From assembly GCF_027941835.1 (NCBI RefSeq), contig NZ_CP116005.1, positions 2,495,501 through 2,559,500 of the forward strand: a DNA stretch of 64,000 nucleotides, in the 5' to 3' direction. Position numbers and translations under genes: made by a program. The DNA is from Sphingosinicella microcystinivorans. Lineage in GTDB: Bacteria; Pseudomonadota; Alphaproteobacteria; Sphingomonadales; Sphingomonadaceae. Shown piece by piece: positions 9,799-18,976 of the stretch (the stretch's first letter is position 1; each line of letters opens with the position of its first letter). The notes under the pieces were generated by a model, which saw only the letters and a program-made list of their open reading frames with translations, was not told the origin of the DNA and did no database searches.

Positions 9799-10377
9799 AT
9801 GGCGACGAACCTTGAAACGCACGGGCAGGCCCGGTTCCGGCGGATGCAGGACGGCACGCTCGACGACTGGATGATCATCGCGCGCGAGCACATGGCGCAC
9901 CAGAAGGCCGCCGCGCCGATGCAGATCATGGATACGCTCCGCAGGCTCGGCGACATGGTGCTGGGCTTCGCCGCCGACCAGCTCACCCATGCGCTGATGA
10001 CCGGTACGCTCGCCCGCCGCGCGGGCGCGAACAACGAGGAGGTCGTCGCGGCGCTGTGTCATGATATCGGCAAGGTGATGTCGGTACCGAACCACGGCCC
10101 GATCGCAGCCGAGGTACTGAAGCCTTACGTGTCCGAAAGCGTCTATCACGCCGTCTACTGGCACCAGCATTTCCAGGGGCAATATTATTACAACCATCTC
10201 GGCAAGCCGACCGATCTTCGGATGCAGTTCAAGGACGCGCCGTGGTACGGCTTTGCCTGCCGTCTGGTCGACGAATGGGATGCGCCGGCGTTCGATCCGG
10301 ATTTCGATGCCGACAGCCTCGAAAGCTTCGAGCCCGAGGTCGTGAAGGTCTTCGCGAACCCGCACACGGTGATCTGA
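9799..10377 (+). CDS. HD-domain protein, possible PhnZ/MIOX-like mixed-valent diiron oxygenase
   Basis: Product of 192 aa from the ATG at 9799 (AGGAG lies 7 bases upstream; an ATG at 9793 would add MV). One HD domain: H64, H88-D89 in AALCHDIGK, H99, H117, H122/H124 and D158 in LVDEWD. The spacing H64-24-H88-D89 and the later histidines resemble the PhnZ, TmpB and myo-inositol oxygenase group, which use a diiron site to cleave C-C or C-P bonds, more than nucleotide phosphohydrolases. No phosphonate gene is nearby; the neighbours are acyl-CoA enzymes and a molybdenum hydroxylase. The HD call is firm; the oxygenase idea is inference. Confidence 0.7.
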   Translation: MATNLETHGQARFRRMQDGTLDDWMIIAREHMAHQKAAAPMQIMDTLRRLGDMVLGFAADQLTHALMTGTLARRAGANNEEVVAALCHDIGKVMSVPNHGPIAAEVLKPYVSESVYHAVYWHQHFQGQYYYNHLGKPTDLRMQFKDAPWYGFACRLVDEWDAPAFDPDFDADSLESFEPEVVKVFANPHTVI

Positions 10378-10421
10378 GACGCCGCATCGACAGGCCATCC
10401 GGACCGCGATAAACCGCTCGG

Positions 10422-12701
10422 ATGGACGACAAGACGCCGCCAGCCGCACAGCCGCTACCGACCCGCCGGAAACGGGAGCTTCCGAAGCTGCCGCAGATTT
10501 CGCGGCGGAAGCTGCTGATCGGCATCGGCGCGGGCGCGGGGCTTGCCATCGGCTATGCGGTGTGGCCGCGGCGCGTGCCGTTGAACCTCGCCGTGCGCGA
10601 GGACGAGACGCTGATCAACGCGTGGCTCAAGATCGGCACGGACGGGCGGGTCGTCGTCGCCGTGCCGCAGGCGGAGATGGGGCAGGGTGTCTATACGTCG
10701 CTGCCGCAGCTTCTGGCGCACGAACTCGGCGCCGACTGGACGATGGTGTCGGTGGAGCCTGCCCCGCTCCATCCCGTCTATGCCAATCGCGCGATCGCCG
10801 AAGGCATGGCGGCGGAGGCACCCGGTTTCCTGCAAGGGTTCGTGCGCTGGGCGGCGACCACGGTCATCGAGCGCTATTCGCTGCAGTTGACCGGTGGCTC
10901 GACCTCGGTCGCGGCGTACTGGGAGCCGCTGCGGACAGCGGGTGCCGCCGCCCGTGCGTTGCTGTGCGCGGCGGGCGCGAAGCGGCTCGGCGTCGATGCC
11001 GACGCCTGCGACACGGCAAACGGCTTCGTCGTCGCGCCGGGGGGCAAGAAAATCGCGTTCAAGGACCTGCTCGCCGACATCGACCCCGATGATGCTCCCG
11101 ACGGGCCCGAATGGCGCGCCGACGGCAAGGGGCCTTTCCTCGGCCGGCCGATGCCGCGTCTCGATACGCCCGCGAAGGTGGACGGCAGCGCGCAGTTCGG
11201 CGCCGACATCCGTCTGCCCGGTATGATCTACGCAGCGGTGCGGGGCGCGCCCCACGGTGCGGCGGAACTGACCTCGGCGCAGCTTCCCAAGGATGCGCGA
11301 ACGGGCGGCGTGATCGGGGTCGTCACGGGACCGCGCTGGTACGCGGTGACGGCGGACACGTGGTGGGCGGCGCGGCAGGCACTCGATCTCGTCGATGCCG
11401 ATTTCGAACCGGGCGAGACGATGGCGGACAGCCTCGCCATCGAGGAGGCGCTCGATGCGGCGCTCCACGGCGACGACGGCACGATCTTCGCGTCGAAGGG
11501 CGACATCGACGACGGGCTCGGCACCGGCAAGCGGATCGAGGCGGACTATTCGGTGCCGTTTCTCGCCCACGCCTGCATGGAGCCGATGACGGCGACGGCG
11601 CGCTTCGAAGACGGCAAGGCCGAGCTGTGGGTGCCCACGCAGTCGGCGACGCTCGTCGTGTGGCGCGTCGCCGATGCGCTCGGCATCGCCGAACGCGACG
11701 TCACCGTGTTCCCGACGCTGCTCGGCGGCGGCTTCGGCCGCAAGGCGGAGGTGGATTCGGCCGTGCAGGCGGCGCTCATCGCGCGTGACGCTGGGCGCCC
11801 CGTGCAGCTCATCTGGCACCGCGAGGAGGACATGGCGCGCGACATGTACCGCCCGCCCGCCAAGGCGCGGCTGCGCGGCACGGTGAACGCCGACAAGAAG
11901 ATCGGCGCGTTCGACATCAAGATCGCTGCGCCGAACCTCGGCGAGAGTTTCATGTCGCGCAACATCCCCGCGCTCGCGAGCGGCGGCGACAGCGCGGCGA
12001 TGCTGGAGGGGGCGACGAAGCTGCCCTACGCCGTTCCCGCGTTCCGGGCCGCGCATGTCGATGTGCCGACGCCGGTTCCGCTCGGCTACTGGCGCTCGGT
12101 GGGGCACAGCTACACGGCGTTCTTCTGTGAGAGCTTCGTCGATGAGCTGGCGCATGCCGCCGGCATCGACCCCTTCGAGTTCCGCCTGCGCATGATGCAG
12201 GACGGGTCGCGCGAGGCCGAGGTGCTGAAGACCGCCGCGTCGCGTGCCGGCTTCTCGGCGGTGAGCGAGGATCACGTTGGGCGCGGCATTGCCGTCCACA
12301 AGAGCTTCGGTTCGATCGTCGCCGAGGTCGTCGAGGTCGAGGCGCCGAGCATCGAGCAGGTGACGGTGAAGCGCGTGACCTGCGTGATCGACTGCGGGCG
12401 CATCGTGAACCCGGACATCATCAAGGCGCAGATGGAAAGCGCGATCATCTTCGGCCTCACCGCCGCGCTGCACGGGCAGGTCCGTTTCGCCGACGGCGAG
12501 GCGGAGCAGCTCAACTTCGATTCCTACCCGCTGCTGCGGCTCGACGAGGCGCCGGAGATCGACGTGCATATCATGGCATCGGACGCGGCGCCCGGCGGCG
12601 TCGGCGAACCCGGCGTGCCGCCGCTCGCCCCCGCGCTCGTGAACGCGATCTTCGCGGCGACCGGCGAGCGCCTGCGCGACCTTCCGCTCTATCGCTACTG
12701 A
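10422..12701 (+). CDS. xanthine dehydrogenase family molybdopterin-binding subunit, IorB-like, Tat-exported
   Basis: Product of 759 aa, full length for the isoquinoline 1-oxidoreductase beta-subunit type. An N-terminal twin-arginine signal or anchor is visible: SRRK at residues 27-30 followed by a Gly/Ala/Leu-rich membrane stretch. Molybdopterin-contact segments include [39 protein letters not shown] and the C-terminal [19 protein letters not shown]. These enzymes hydroxylate N-heterocycles or oxidise aldehydes and normally need a small [2Fe-2S] subunit and a cytochrome. Neither is encoded beside it, which is odd. No clear ribosome binding site at the ATG. It overlaps hemH by one base. Confidence 0.87.
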   Translation: MDDKTPPAAQPLPTRRKRELPKLPQISRRKLLIGIGAGAGLAIGYAVWPRRVPLNLAVREDETLINAWLKIGTDGRVVVAVPQAEMGQGVYTSLPQLLAHELGADWTMVSVEPAPLHPVYANRAIAEGMAAEAPGFLQGFVRWAATTVIERYSLQLTGGSTSVAAYWEPLRTAGAAARALLCAAGAKRLGVDADACDTANGFVVAPGGKKIAFKDLLADIDPDDAPDGPEWRADGKGPFLGRPMPRLDTPAKVDGSAQFGADIRLPGMIYAAVRGAPHGAAELTSAQLPKDARTGGVIGVVTGPRWYAVTADTWWAARQALDLVDADFEPGETMADSLAIEEALDAALHGDDGTIFASKGDIDDGLGTGKRIEADYSVPFLAHACMEPMTATARFEDGKAELWVPTQSATLVVWRVADALGIAERDVTVFPTLLGGGFGRKAEVDSAVQAALIARDAGRPVQLIWHREEDMARDMYRPPAKARLRGTVNADKKIGAFDIKIAAPNLGESFMSRNIPALASGGDSAAMLEGATKLPYAVPAFRAAHVDVPTPVPLGYWRSVGHSYTAFFCESFVDELAHAAGIDPFEFRLRMMQDGSREAEVLKTAASRAGFSAVSEDHVGRGIAVHKSFGSIVAEVVEVEAPSIEQVTVKRVTCVIDCGRIVNPDIIKAQMESAIIFGLTAALHGQVRFADGEAEQLNFDSYPLLRLDEAPEIDVHIMASDAAPGGVGEPGVPPLAPALVNAIFAATGERLRDLPLYRY

Positions 12702-13720
12702 TGCAGCCGGAGGGGCATCCGCTGATCGTCGACGCGAAGGTCGGCGTGCTCATCGTCAACCTCGGGTCGCCGGATGCGCCGGAACCGGCGGCCGTGAAGC
12801 GCTACCTGAAGGAGTTCCTGTCGGACCCGCGCGTCGTCGAGATCCCGGCGCTCGTCTGGCAGCCGATCCTGCGCGGTATCATCCTCAACACGCGCCCGGC
12901 GAAGAGCGCCGCGCTCTACGCCTCGATCTGGGACCGCGCGCGGGGGGATTCGCCACTTCGCGTCATCACCGCCGATCAGGCGGCAGGGCTTCAGGCGGTG
13001 CTCCGTGACGTGACGGTCGATTTCGCGATGCGCTACGGCAATCCGTCAATCCCGGTCCGGCTCGACGCGCTCAGAGCCGCAGGCTGCACGCGCATCCTTG
13101 TGATGCCGCTCTATCCGCAATATTCGGCGGCGACGACCGCGACGGTCGTCGACAAGGTCGGCGCGAGCCTGAAGGCGATGCGTTGGCAGCCCGCCGTGCG
13201 TTTCCTGCCGCCCTACCACGACGATCCGCTCTACATTTCCGCGCTTGCCGAAGACGCGCGCACGGCGCTCGCCGCGCTCGATTTCGAGCCGGACGTGCTC
13301 GTCGCGTCGTTCCACGGTATGCCCGAGCGGACGCTCCGGCTCGGCGATCCCTATCATTGTCAGGCGCAGAAGACGGCGCGGCTGCTGCGCGAGGCGCTGG
13401 GGCGCGACGAGGCAGGATTCCGCACGGCGTTCCAGTCGCGTTTCGGCAAGGCGGAATGGCTGAAGCCCTATCTCGACAGGACCCTCGAAGCGCTGCCGGG
13501 CGAGGGCGTCCGCAAGGTGGCGGTGATCGCGCCGGGCTTCAGCGCCGACTGCATCGAAACGCTGGAAGAGATTGCGATCCGGGCGCGCGAGACGTTCCTT
13601 CACGCGGGTGGCACGCATTTCGCCTGTTTGCGCTGCCTCAATGCCGGGCCGGAGGGAATGCGGATGCTGACGGGACTTGCCCAGCGCGAACTTGCCGGTT
13701 GGCGCGAATCGGGTCATTGA
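12701..13720 (+). CDS. hemH: ferrochelatase
   Basis: Product of 339 aa. It inserts Fe2+ into protoporphyrin IX, the last step of haem synthesis. The N-terminal GVLIVNLGSPDAPEPAAVKRYL is typical; the catalytic His lies in VASFHGMPERTL and the conserved Glu in APGFSADCIETLEEI. The C terminus carries a CxxC pair (ACLRCLN); some ferrochelatases bind a [2Fe-2S] cluster there, but I cannot identify four matching cysteines, so no cluster is claimed. The ATG shares one base with the stop of the molybdenum enzyme gene (TGATG), so translation may be coupled. Confidence 0.95.
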   Translation: MQPEGHPLIVDAKVGVLIVNLGSPDAPEPAAVKRYLKEFLSDPRVVEIPALVWQPILRGIILNTRPAKSAALYASIWDRARGDSPLRVITADQAAGLQAVLRDVTVDFAMRYGNPSIPVRLDALRAAGCTRILVMPLYPQYSAATTATVVDKVGASLKAMRWQPAVRFLPPYHDDPLYISALAEDARTALAALDFEPDVLVASFHGMPERTLRLGDPYHCQAQKTARLLREALGRDEAGFRTAFQSRFGKAEWLKPYLDRTLEALPGEGVRKVAVIAPGFSADCIETLEEIAIRARETFLHAGGTHFACLRCLNAGPEGMRMLTGLAQRELAGWRESGH

Positions 13721-13781
13721 TTGCAACAGAGTTGAAAAAAGCGAGCAGTACCGGCCAATTGCACTTGGGAGGAGAGTCATC

Positions 13782-14504
13782 ATGGATCGCGTAGCTATCG
13801 TCACCGGCGGTTCGCGGGGCATCGGCGAGGCGATCAGCCTCGAACTCCAGAAAATGGGCATGAAGGTCGCCGCAAACTACGCCGGCAACGACGAGAAGGC
13901 GCGTGAATTCACGGAGCGCACGGGCATCCCCACCTACAAGTGGGACGTCGGGGATTTCGACGCCTGTCAGGAGGGCGTGCGCAAGGTCGAGGCCGATCTC
14001 GGCCCGGTCGACGTTCTCGTCAACAACGCGGGCATCACGCGCGACGGCACGCTCACGAAGATGGACCGGAAGAGCTGGGACGAGGTGATCGACGTCAACC
14101 TCGGCGGCTGCTTCAACATGGCGAAGGCCGTGTTCGACGGCATGAAGTCGCGCGGCTACGGGCGCATCGTCAACATCGGCTCGATCAACGGGCAGGGCGG
14201 CCAGTACGGGCAGGTCAACTACGCCGCCGCCAAGTCCGGCATCCACGGTTTCACCAAGGCGCTGGCGCAGGAGGGCGCGCGCTTCGGCATCACCGTGAAC
14301 GCGCTCGCGCCGGGCTATATCGACACGGACATGGTCGCGGCGGTGCCGGAGCCGGTGCTCGAGAAGATCGTCGCCAAGATCCCTGTCGGCCGGCTCGGCA
14401 AGGCGAGCGAGATCGCACGGGGCGTCGGCTTCCTCTGCGCCGAGGATGCGGGTTTCGTCACCGGCTCGACGCTGTCGATCAACGGCGGCCAGCACATGTA
14501 TTGA
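13782..14504 (+). CDS. phbB: acetoacetyl-CoA reductase (SDR family)
   Basis: Product of 240 aa. It reduces acetoacetyl-CoA to (R)-3-hydroxybutyryl-CoA with NADPH for polyhydroxybutyrate synthesis. SDR landmarks: the TGGSRGIGE dinucleotide loop at residues 8-16, NNAG, the catalytic Ser in IGSINGQGGQ, and YAAAK. The PhaB-type features are the segment GQVNYAAAKSGIHGFTKALA and the end SINGGQHMY. A strong GGGAGGAG lies about 5-7 bases before the ATG at 13782. No PHA synthase or thiolase (phaC, phaA) adjoins it, so it is separate from a PHB operon here. FabG would be the alternative, but overall similarity favours PhaB. Confidence 0.9.
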   Translation: MDRVAIVTGGSRGIGEAISLELQKMGMKVAANYAGNDEKAREFTERTGIPTYKWDVGDFDACQEGVRKVEADLGPVDVLVNNAGITRDGTLTKMDRKSWDEVIDVNLGGCFNMAKAVFDGMKSRGYGRIVNIGSINGQGGQYGQVNYAAAKSGIHGFTKALAQEGARFGITVNALAPGYIDTDMVAAVPEPVLEKIVAKIPVGRLGKASEIARGVGFLCAEDAGFVTGSTLSINGGQHMY

Positions 14505-14510
14505 GACAGC

Positions 14511-14726
14511 GTGTCGGGGCTCATCAAGCGCTCGGTGACGATCGCCGGGCATCGCACCTCGGTGAGCCTCGAACCCGTGTTCTGGGATGCGCTCGTCGCG
14601 GCGGCTGAGGCGGAGGGACGTTCGGTGAACGCGCTCGTCGCCGAGATCGACGAGGCGCGGACCACCAATCTTTCAAGCGCGATCCGCGTGTGGCTGTTCG
14701 AAAGGCTCAGTCCTCAAGCCAGGTGA
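14511..14726 (+). CDS. ribbon-helix-helix domain protein
   Basis: Product of 71 aa with a GTG start 6 bp after phbB. The sequence IKRSVTIAGHRTSVSLEPVFWDAL followed by AEGRSVNALVAEID fits the ribbon-helix-helix family PF13467 found in alphaproteobacteria: a beta strand, helix and helix that bind DNA as a dimer in related proteins. It may be cotranscribed with phbB and could regulate it or itself. Its 3' end overlaps the convergent purK gene by 20 bp. The function is not known. Confidence 0.78.
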   Translation: MSGLIKRSVTIAGHRTSVSLEPVFWDALVAAAEAEGRSVNALVAEIDEARTTNLSSAIRVWLFERLSPQAR

Positions 14727-15771
14727 CGTGGCCCATCTTGCGGCCGGGCTTCACCTCGCTCTTGCCGTAGAGGTGCAGATGCGCGTGCGGGTCGGCGAGG
14801 ATCGCGGCCCAGTCGTCCGCCTGCGCGCCGATCAGGTTCTGCATCCGCACCGCCGGCGCGCAGAGCCCGGTTTCGCCGAGGGGGAGCCCGCAGATGGCGC
14901 GGATGTGGTTCTCGAACTGGCTGGTGCGCGCGCCCTCGATCGTCCAGTGCCCGCTGTTGTGGACGCGCGGCGCCATCTCGTTGAACACCGGCCCGTCCGC
15001 GCAGGCGAAGAACTCGAGCGTCAGCAGGCCGACATAATCGAGGGCGTCCGCGACCTTGCGCGCCATCGCGGCGGCGTCCTCGATATGCCCGGCGAGCGCG
15101 ACGGGGGCGGGGACTTCGGAGAGGGCGAGGATGCCGCTTTCGTGGGTGTTGCGCGGTGCGGGGTAGACGACGCTGCTGCCGTCTTCGGCGCGGGCGAGGA
15201 GGATGGAGAACTCGGCGTCGAAGTTGACGAAATATTCGTAGACGGACGGATTCTCGCCGATGTCGGCCCAGGCTTCGGCGAGGGACGTGCCGGCATCTAT
15301 GCGAACTTGACCCTTGCCGTCGTAGCCGAAGCGGCGCGTCTTGAGGATGCCGGGGGTGCCGACCTCGTGCACCGCCGCTTCCAGATCGGCAAGCGAGGAC
15401 ACGGCGCGGTACGGCGCGGCGCGGCCGCCGAGGCCGGTGAAGAAATCCTTCTCGGCGAGCCGGTCCTGCGCGATCCGCAGCGCCCGCGCGCCGGGGCGCG
15501 TCGGCACGCGGGATTCGAGGAACTCGAGGCTCGCGGCGTCGACGTTCTCGAACTCGACGGTCGCGACATCGACCGCGGCGGCGAAGGCCGCGAGCGCGGC
15601 ATGATCGGTGTAGGCGGCGCGGGTGACGGCGGCGGAGACGTCGCCGGCCGGAAGCTCGGCCTCGGGCGCGAAGATGTGGACGCGGTAGCCCATGCTCGCC
15701 GCCGCCATCGCGAGCATACGGCCGAGCTGGCCGCCGCCGAGGATGCCTATGGTGGAACCGGGCGGAATCAT
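14707..15771 (-). CDS. purK: N5-carboxyaminoimidazole ribonucleotide synthase
   Basis: Product of 354 aa, ATP-grasp enzyme. It carboxylates AIR with bicarbonate and ATP to N5-CAIR in purine synthesis. N-terminal [20 protein letters not shown] is the family hallmark; the ATP-grasp core includes [14 protein letters not shown], and the metal and catalytic end includes [22 protein letters not shown]. The start at 15771 gives a 4-base overlap with the purE stop, so purE and purK are translationally coupled in the usual order. Confidence 0.96.
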   Translation of the reverse strand: MIPPGSTIGILGGGQLGRMLAMAAASMGYRVHIFAPEAELPAGDVSAAVTRAAYTDHAALAAFAAAVDVATVEFENVDAASLEFLESRVPTRPGARALRIAQDRLAEKDFFTGLGGRAAPYRAVSSLADLEAAVHEVGTPGILKTRRFGYDGKGQVRIDAGTSLAEAWADIGENPSVYEYFVNFDAEFSILLARAEDGSSVVYPAPRNTHESGILALSEVPAPVALAGHIEDAAAMARKVADALDYVGLLTLEFFACADGPVFNEMAPRVHNSGHWTIEGARTSQFENHIRAICGLPLGETGLCAPAVRMQNLIGAQADDWAAILADPHAHLHLYGKSEVKPGRKMGHVTWLED

Positions 15772-16256
15772 TCGGGTTTTTCGGCGACCGCCTCGGTCTG
15801 CTTCGCGCGCCACCGGACCAGCCGCTCGTGGACTTCGGCATCGTGCGTGCCGAGGATGGCGGCGGCGAGCAGCGCGGCGTTGATGGCGCCGGGCTTGCCG
15901 ATGGCGAGCGTGCCGACCGGAATGCCGCCCGGCATCTGGACGATGGAGAGCAGGCTGTCCATGCCCTTGAGGGCCTTCGATTCGACGGGAACGCCGAGCA
16001 CGGGCAGCGCGGTCATGGCGGCGGCCATACCCGGCAGGTGCGCCGCGCCGCCGGCACCCGCGATGATCACCCTGAGGCCGCGCGCCGCCGCGCCGTGCGC
16101 GTAGCCGTACAGCCGGTCCGGCGTCCTGTGCGCTGAAACGATGCGGGTTTCATGTGGGATTTCAAGCGCTTCCAGCGTCTCTGCGGCATGGCGCATGGTT
16201 TCCCAGTCGGACTGGCTGCCCATGATGATGCCGACCAGCGGCTGTGTCTCCGACAT
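15768..16256 (-). CDS. purE: N5-carboxyaminoimidazole ribonucleotide mutase
   Basis: Product of 162 aa. It moves the carboxyl group of N5-CAIR to give CAIR. Class I PurE features are visible: [13 protein letters not shown] at the N terminus, the catalytic His region [24 protein letters not shown], and [27 protein letters not shown]. First gene of the purEK pair; its promoter must lie in the 132 bp shared with the divergent GGDEF gene. Confidence 0.96.
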   Translation of the reverse strand: MSETQPLVGIIMGSQSDWETMRHAAETLEALEIPHETRIVSAHRTPDRLYGYAHGAAARGLRVIIAGAGGAAHLPGMAAAMTALPVLGVPVESKALKGMDSLLSIVQMPGGIPVGTLAIGKPGAINAALLAAAILGTHDAEVHERLVRWRAKQTEAVAEKPE

Positions 16257-16388
16257 GCTTTCCCGCGCGTCCTTCCCCGAAAGCGGCGCAACCTACTTTC
16301 GGCTCGCCTCGCTGTCTATGTTCACCTTACGCACATTCTTTTATGGGCAGAATGCCGATTGGAACCGGAAACGAGCCGGGAGAACAGG

Positions 16389-17117
16389 ATGACGCGGATC
16401 GATGAAGGCGGACGCGCCGCGCGTGCCTATGGGCGCGTGCAGACACGTGCCGCGCTTGCATCGGTGCCTGCGGCGGACGGGCCGACCGGACTTCCCGAAG
16501 CCGAACCCGCCGCCGCCATCGCGCAGGTCGCGGCCGCCGCGCTCCCCGAGCACCTGCGGGACGCTTTCATGGCGCTCCTCGCCGAAACGGAGGAGCTGCG
16601 CCGGACGCTCGCGGTCGCGCGCCGCCGCATCGAGGAGCTGGAAAGGCTGGTCGAATCCGACGAGCTGATGCCGGTCGCCAACCGGCGCGGGCTGATCCGC
16701 GACCTCGCCCGCACGCTGGCGGAGGTCGGGCGGCACGGCGTCCGCGCGGCGCTGATCTTCGTCGACGTCGACAGGCTGAAGACGATCAACGACGTCCACG
16801 GCCACCTCGCGGGCGACGCGGCGCTCGTCCACATCGGCGAGACGCTGCGCGCGAAGCTGCGCGAATCCGACACGGTGGCGCGTCTCGGCGGCGACGAGTT
16901 CGCCATCGTGCTCCGGCATGTCGACGGCGAGCAGGCGCAGGCGAAGATGGAGCAGATCGTCGCGGCCGTGGCGGCGGCGCCGGTGCGGCTGCGCGGCGAG
17001 AGCTTCACCGTCACGATCTCGGCGGGCCTCCACGTGCTGTCGCCCGGAGAAGCCGTGGAAGGCGCGCTGCGGTTCGCCGACAGCGCGATGTACGCGCACA
17101 AGGCGGACAAGCGCTGA
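16389..17117 (+). CDS. diguanylate cyclase (GGDEF domain)
   Basis: Product of 242 aa. It would make cyclic di-GMP from two GTP. A short N-terminal region and a helix (about residues 55-90, likely coiled coil) lead into a GGDEF domain. The active-site motif is intact, GGDEF at 167-171, as is the inhibitory I-site RxxD (R158-D161) five residues before it. DVDRLKTINDVHGHLAGDAAL is the metal and guanine-binding segment. No membrane segment or sensor domain is seen, so it acts in the cytosol with an unknown input. The ATG at 16389 is chosen because upstream in-frame sequence reads across the divergent purE gene. Confidence 0.9.
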   Translation: MTRIDEGGRAARAYGRVQTRAALASVPAADGPTGLPEAEPAAAIAQVAAAALPEHLRDAFMALLAETEELRRTLAVARRRIEELERLVESDELMPVANRRGLIRDLARTLAEVGRHGVRAALIFVDVDRLKTINDVHGHLAGDAALVHIGETLRAKLRESDTVARLGGDEFAIVLRHVDGEQAQAKMEQIVAAVAAAPVRLRGESFTVTISAGLHVLSPGEAVEGALRFADSAMYAHKADKR

Positions 17118-17182
17118 GGACCGTTCGCCGTTCGGCCCAGGCCGGGCTGCAAACGGCGGCTTTCTGCGCTTGCCCGGACGTT

Positions 17183-17197
17183 CGATCAGACTGATCG
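17183..17197. repeat. perfect 7-1-7 palindrome, possible operator
   Basis: CGATCAG-A-CTGATCG is a perfect inverted repeat upstream of the small DUF2061 gene and 66 bp after the GGDEF stop. It has no T-run, so it is not a good terminator; an operator is possible but unproven. Confidence 0.35.
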
Positions 17198-17216
17198 GAA
17201 GTTTCCACTTTCATTA

Positions 17217-17233
17217 TTGAGAATCAATTGCAA
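17217..17233. promoter_or_regulatory. possible Fur-like iron box
   Basis: TTGAGAATCAATTGCAA is an AT-rich, imperfect palindrome (11 of 17 positions symmetric) in an otherwise GC-rich region. Its left half, TGAGAAT, matches the 7-1-7 Fur half-site well; the right half matches poorly. It lies 29 bp before the ATG at 17262. Confidence 0.3.
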
Positions 17234-17261
17234 TATAGAGCTCGTGAAAAGGAGCCTCGTG

Positions 17262-17477
17262 ATGTCCCGCGATCTTGCCAAGACCGGCACCTATCTGGCG
17301 CTGCACCTGACGATCGGGTTTACGGTCGCCTACCTGCTGACCGGCTCGATCGCCATCGCCGGGGGCATCGCGCTCATCGAGCCGATGGTGAACGCCGTCG
17401 CCTTCTTTTTCCACGAGAAGGCGTGGGCCGCGGCACCCGCACGCGGCGGGCGATTCCGCGCCGCGATGACGGCCTGA
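17262..17477 (+). CDS. DUF2061 small membrane protein
   Basis: Product of 71 aa. SRDLAKTGTYLALHLTIGFTVAYLLTGSIAIAGGIALIEP followed by VNAVAFFFHEKAW is the DUF2061 pattern: two hydrophobic segments (about 10-27 and 30-50) and the conserved FHEKAW. Function unknown; it is an inner-membrane protein by hydropathy. AAGGAG lies 7 bases before the chosen ATG; further in-frame codons upstream have no such site. An AT-rich Fur-like motif precedes it. Confidence 0.82.
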   Translation: MSRDLAKTGTYLALHLTIGFTVAYLLTGSIAIAGGIALIEPMVNAVAFFFHEKAWAAAPARGGRFRAAMTA

Positions 17478-17497
17478 CGAACCCGCTGATGAAAAAG

Positions 17498-17519
17498 CGT
17501 CCGCATCGCCACGCGGACG
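17498..17519 (-). other. hairpin with A/T run, weak terminator-like
   Basis: Seven-bp stem CGTCCGC / GCGGACG with an 8-base loop between the DUF2061 gene and mgtE. On the minus strand it is followed by CTTTTTC, so it would terminate leftward transcription, but no leftward gene ends there. Weak call. Confidence 0.22.
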
Positions 17520-17565
17520 GCGCCTTACGATGGAAATGTAACCCCCGCGCGCTATAAGCGGCGGC

Positions 17566-18972
17566 ATGTCCGACGAGGTCGACGATAAGGATCATGGCCC
17601 GGCGCCCCGCGAGGCGCTGGAAGACAACCGGCTGACGGGCGCATTCGTCGACGAGGTGACGGAGGCGCTCGCGGCGGGCGATTCCGCGCGCGTGCAGGAA
17701 CTCGCCGAGCCGCTGCACCCCGCCGACATCGCCGACCTCATCGAGCAGGTGGAGCCGGGCGAGCGCCAGCCGCTCGCCGCGGCGCTCGGCGACGTGCTCG
17801 ACGCCGACGTGATCTCGGAAATGAACGACGTCGTGCGCGAGCAGCTCATCGACGTGCTCGATCCGGGGCAGGTCGCCGACGTCGTCACGCAGATGGAGAC
17901 CGACGACGCGGTCGCCATCATCGAGGACATGGACGAGGAGGACCAGGCCGAGGTCCTCCGGTCGCTGCCCGCGAACGAGCGCGCCGCCATCGAGGAGGCG
18001 CTGGGCTATCCGGAGGAGTCCGCCGGACGCCTGATGCAGCGCGACCTGATCGCGGTGCCGGAATACTGGACGGTCGGGCAGGTCATCGACTTCCTGCGGC
18101 AGGCCGGCGACGACGTGACCAGCGACTTCTGGGAGATCTTCGTCGTCGATCCGTCGCACAAGCCCGTCGGCACGATGCGGCTGTCGCTGGTGCTGCGCTC
18201 GCCGCGCAACCTGCTCGTCAGCGACGTGATGCAGCGCGAGCAGACGCTGATCCCGGTCGACATGGACCAGGAAGAGGTGGCGCTGCGCTTCCAGAAATAC
18301 GCGCTGATCTCGGCGGCGGTCGTCGATGCCTCCGGGCGCCTCGTCGGCGTCATCACCGTCGACGACGTCGTCCACATCATCCAGGAAGAGGCGGACGAGG
18401 ACATCCTCCGCCTGTCGGGCGCCGGCGACGGCGACATCAACGACAGCGTGCGCGAGATCGTGTCCACGCGGCTGCGCTGGCTCGTCGTCAACCTCGGCAC
18501 CGCGATCATCGCCTCCGTCGTCATCGGCTTCTTCGCGGGCACCATCGAGAAGATGGTCGCGCTCGCCATCCTGATGCCGATCGTCTCGGCGCTCGGCGGC
18601 AACGCCGCGACGCAGACGATGGCGGTGACGGTGCGCGCGCTCGCCACCGACCAGCTCACCGAGGCGAACACGCGGCGCACGATCCTGAAGGAGATTCGCG
18701 TCGCGCTGATCAACGGCGCGGCGATCGCGTTCCTCGTCGGGGTGGCGGCAGGGCTCTATTTCACCAACGTCCACCTCGGCCTCGTGATCGCCGCGGCGAT
18801 GATCGGGAATATCCTCGTCGCGGGCCTTGCCGGCGTCATGGTGCCGCTGACGCTCGACCGGATGGAGGTCGATCCGGCGGTCTCCTCGCCCGTGTTCGTC
18901 ACCATGACCACGGACGTGATGGGCTTCCTGTTCTTCCTCGGCCTCGCCGCGGCGACCGGCCTTACGGGCTAG
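17566..18972 (+). CDS. mgtE: magnesium transporter MgtE
   Basis: Product of 468 aa, a Mg2+ channel of the inner membrane. Domain order as in the family: an acidic N-terminal superhelical MgtE_N domain (about 45-145, HPADIADLIEQVEP), two CBS domains (about 150-275, with VPEYWTV and VITVDDVVHII), then five hydrophobic segments from about residue 305. The pore region MPIVSALGGNAATQTMAVTVRALA is visible. Mg2+ gates such channels through the N and CBS domains. It ends 4 bp before the next gene. Confidence 0.95.
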   Translation: MSDEVDDKDHGPAPREALEDNRLTGAFVDEVTEALAAGDSARVQELAEPLHPADIADLIEQVEPGERQPLAAALGDVLDADVISEMNDVVREQLIDVLDPGQVADVVTQMETDDAVAIIEDMDEEDQAEVLRSLPANERAAIEEALGYPEESAGRLMQRDLIAVPEYWTVGQVIDFLRQAGDDVTSDFWEIFVVDPSHKPVGTMRLSLVLRSPRNLLVSDVMQREQTLIPVDMDQEEVALRFQKYALISAAVVDASGRLVGVITVDDVVHIIQEEADEDILRLSGAGDGDINDSVREIVSTRLRWLVVNLGTAIIASVVIGFFAGTIEKMVALAILMPIVSALGGNAATQTMAVTVRALATDQLTEANTRRTILKEIRVALINGAAIAFLVGVAAGLYFTNVHLGLVIAAAMIGNILVAGLAGVMVPLTLDRMEVDPAVSSPVFVTMTTDVMGFLFFLGLAAATGLTG

Positions 18973-18976
18973 GCCG

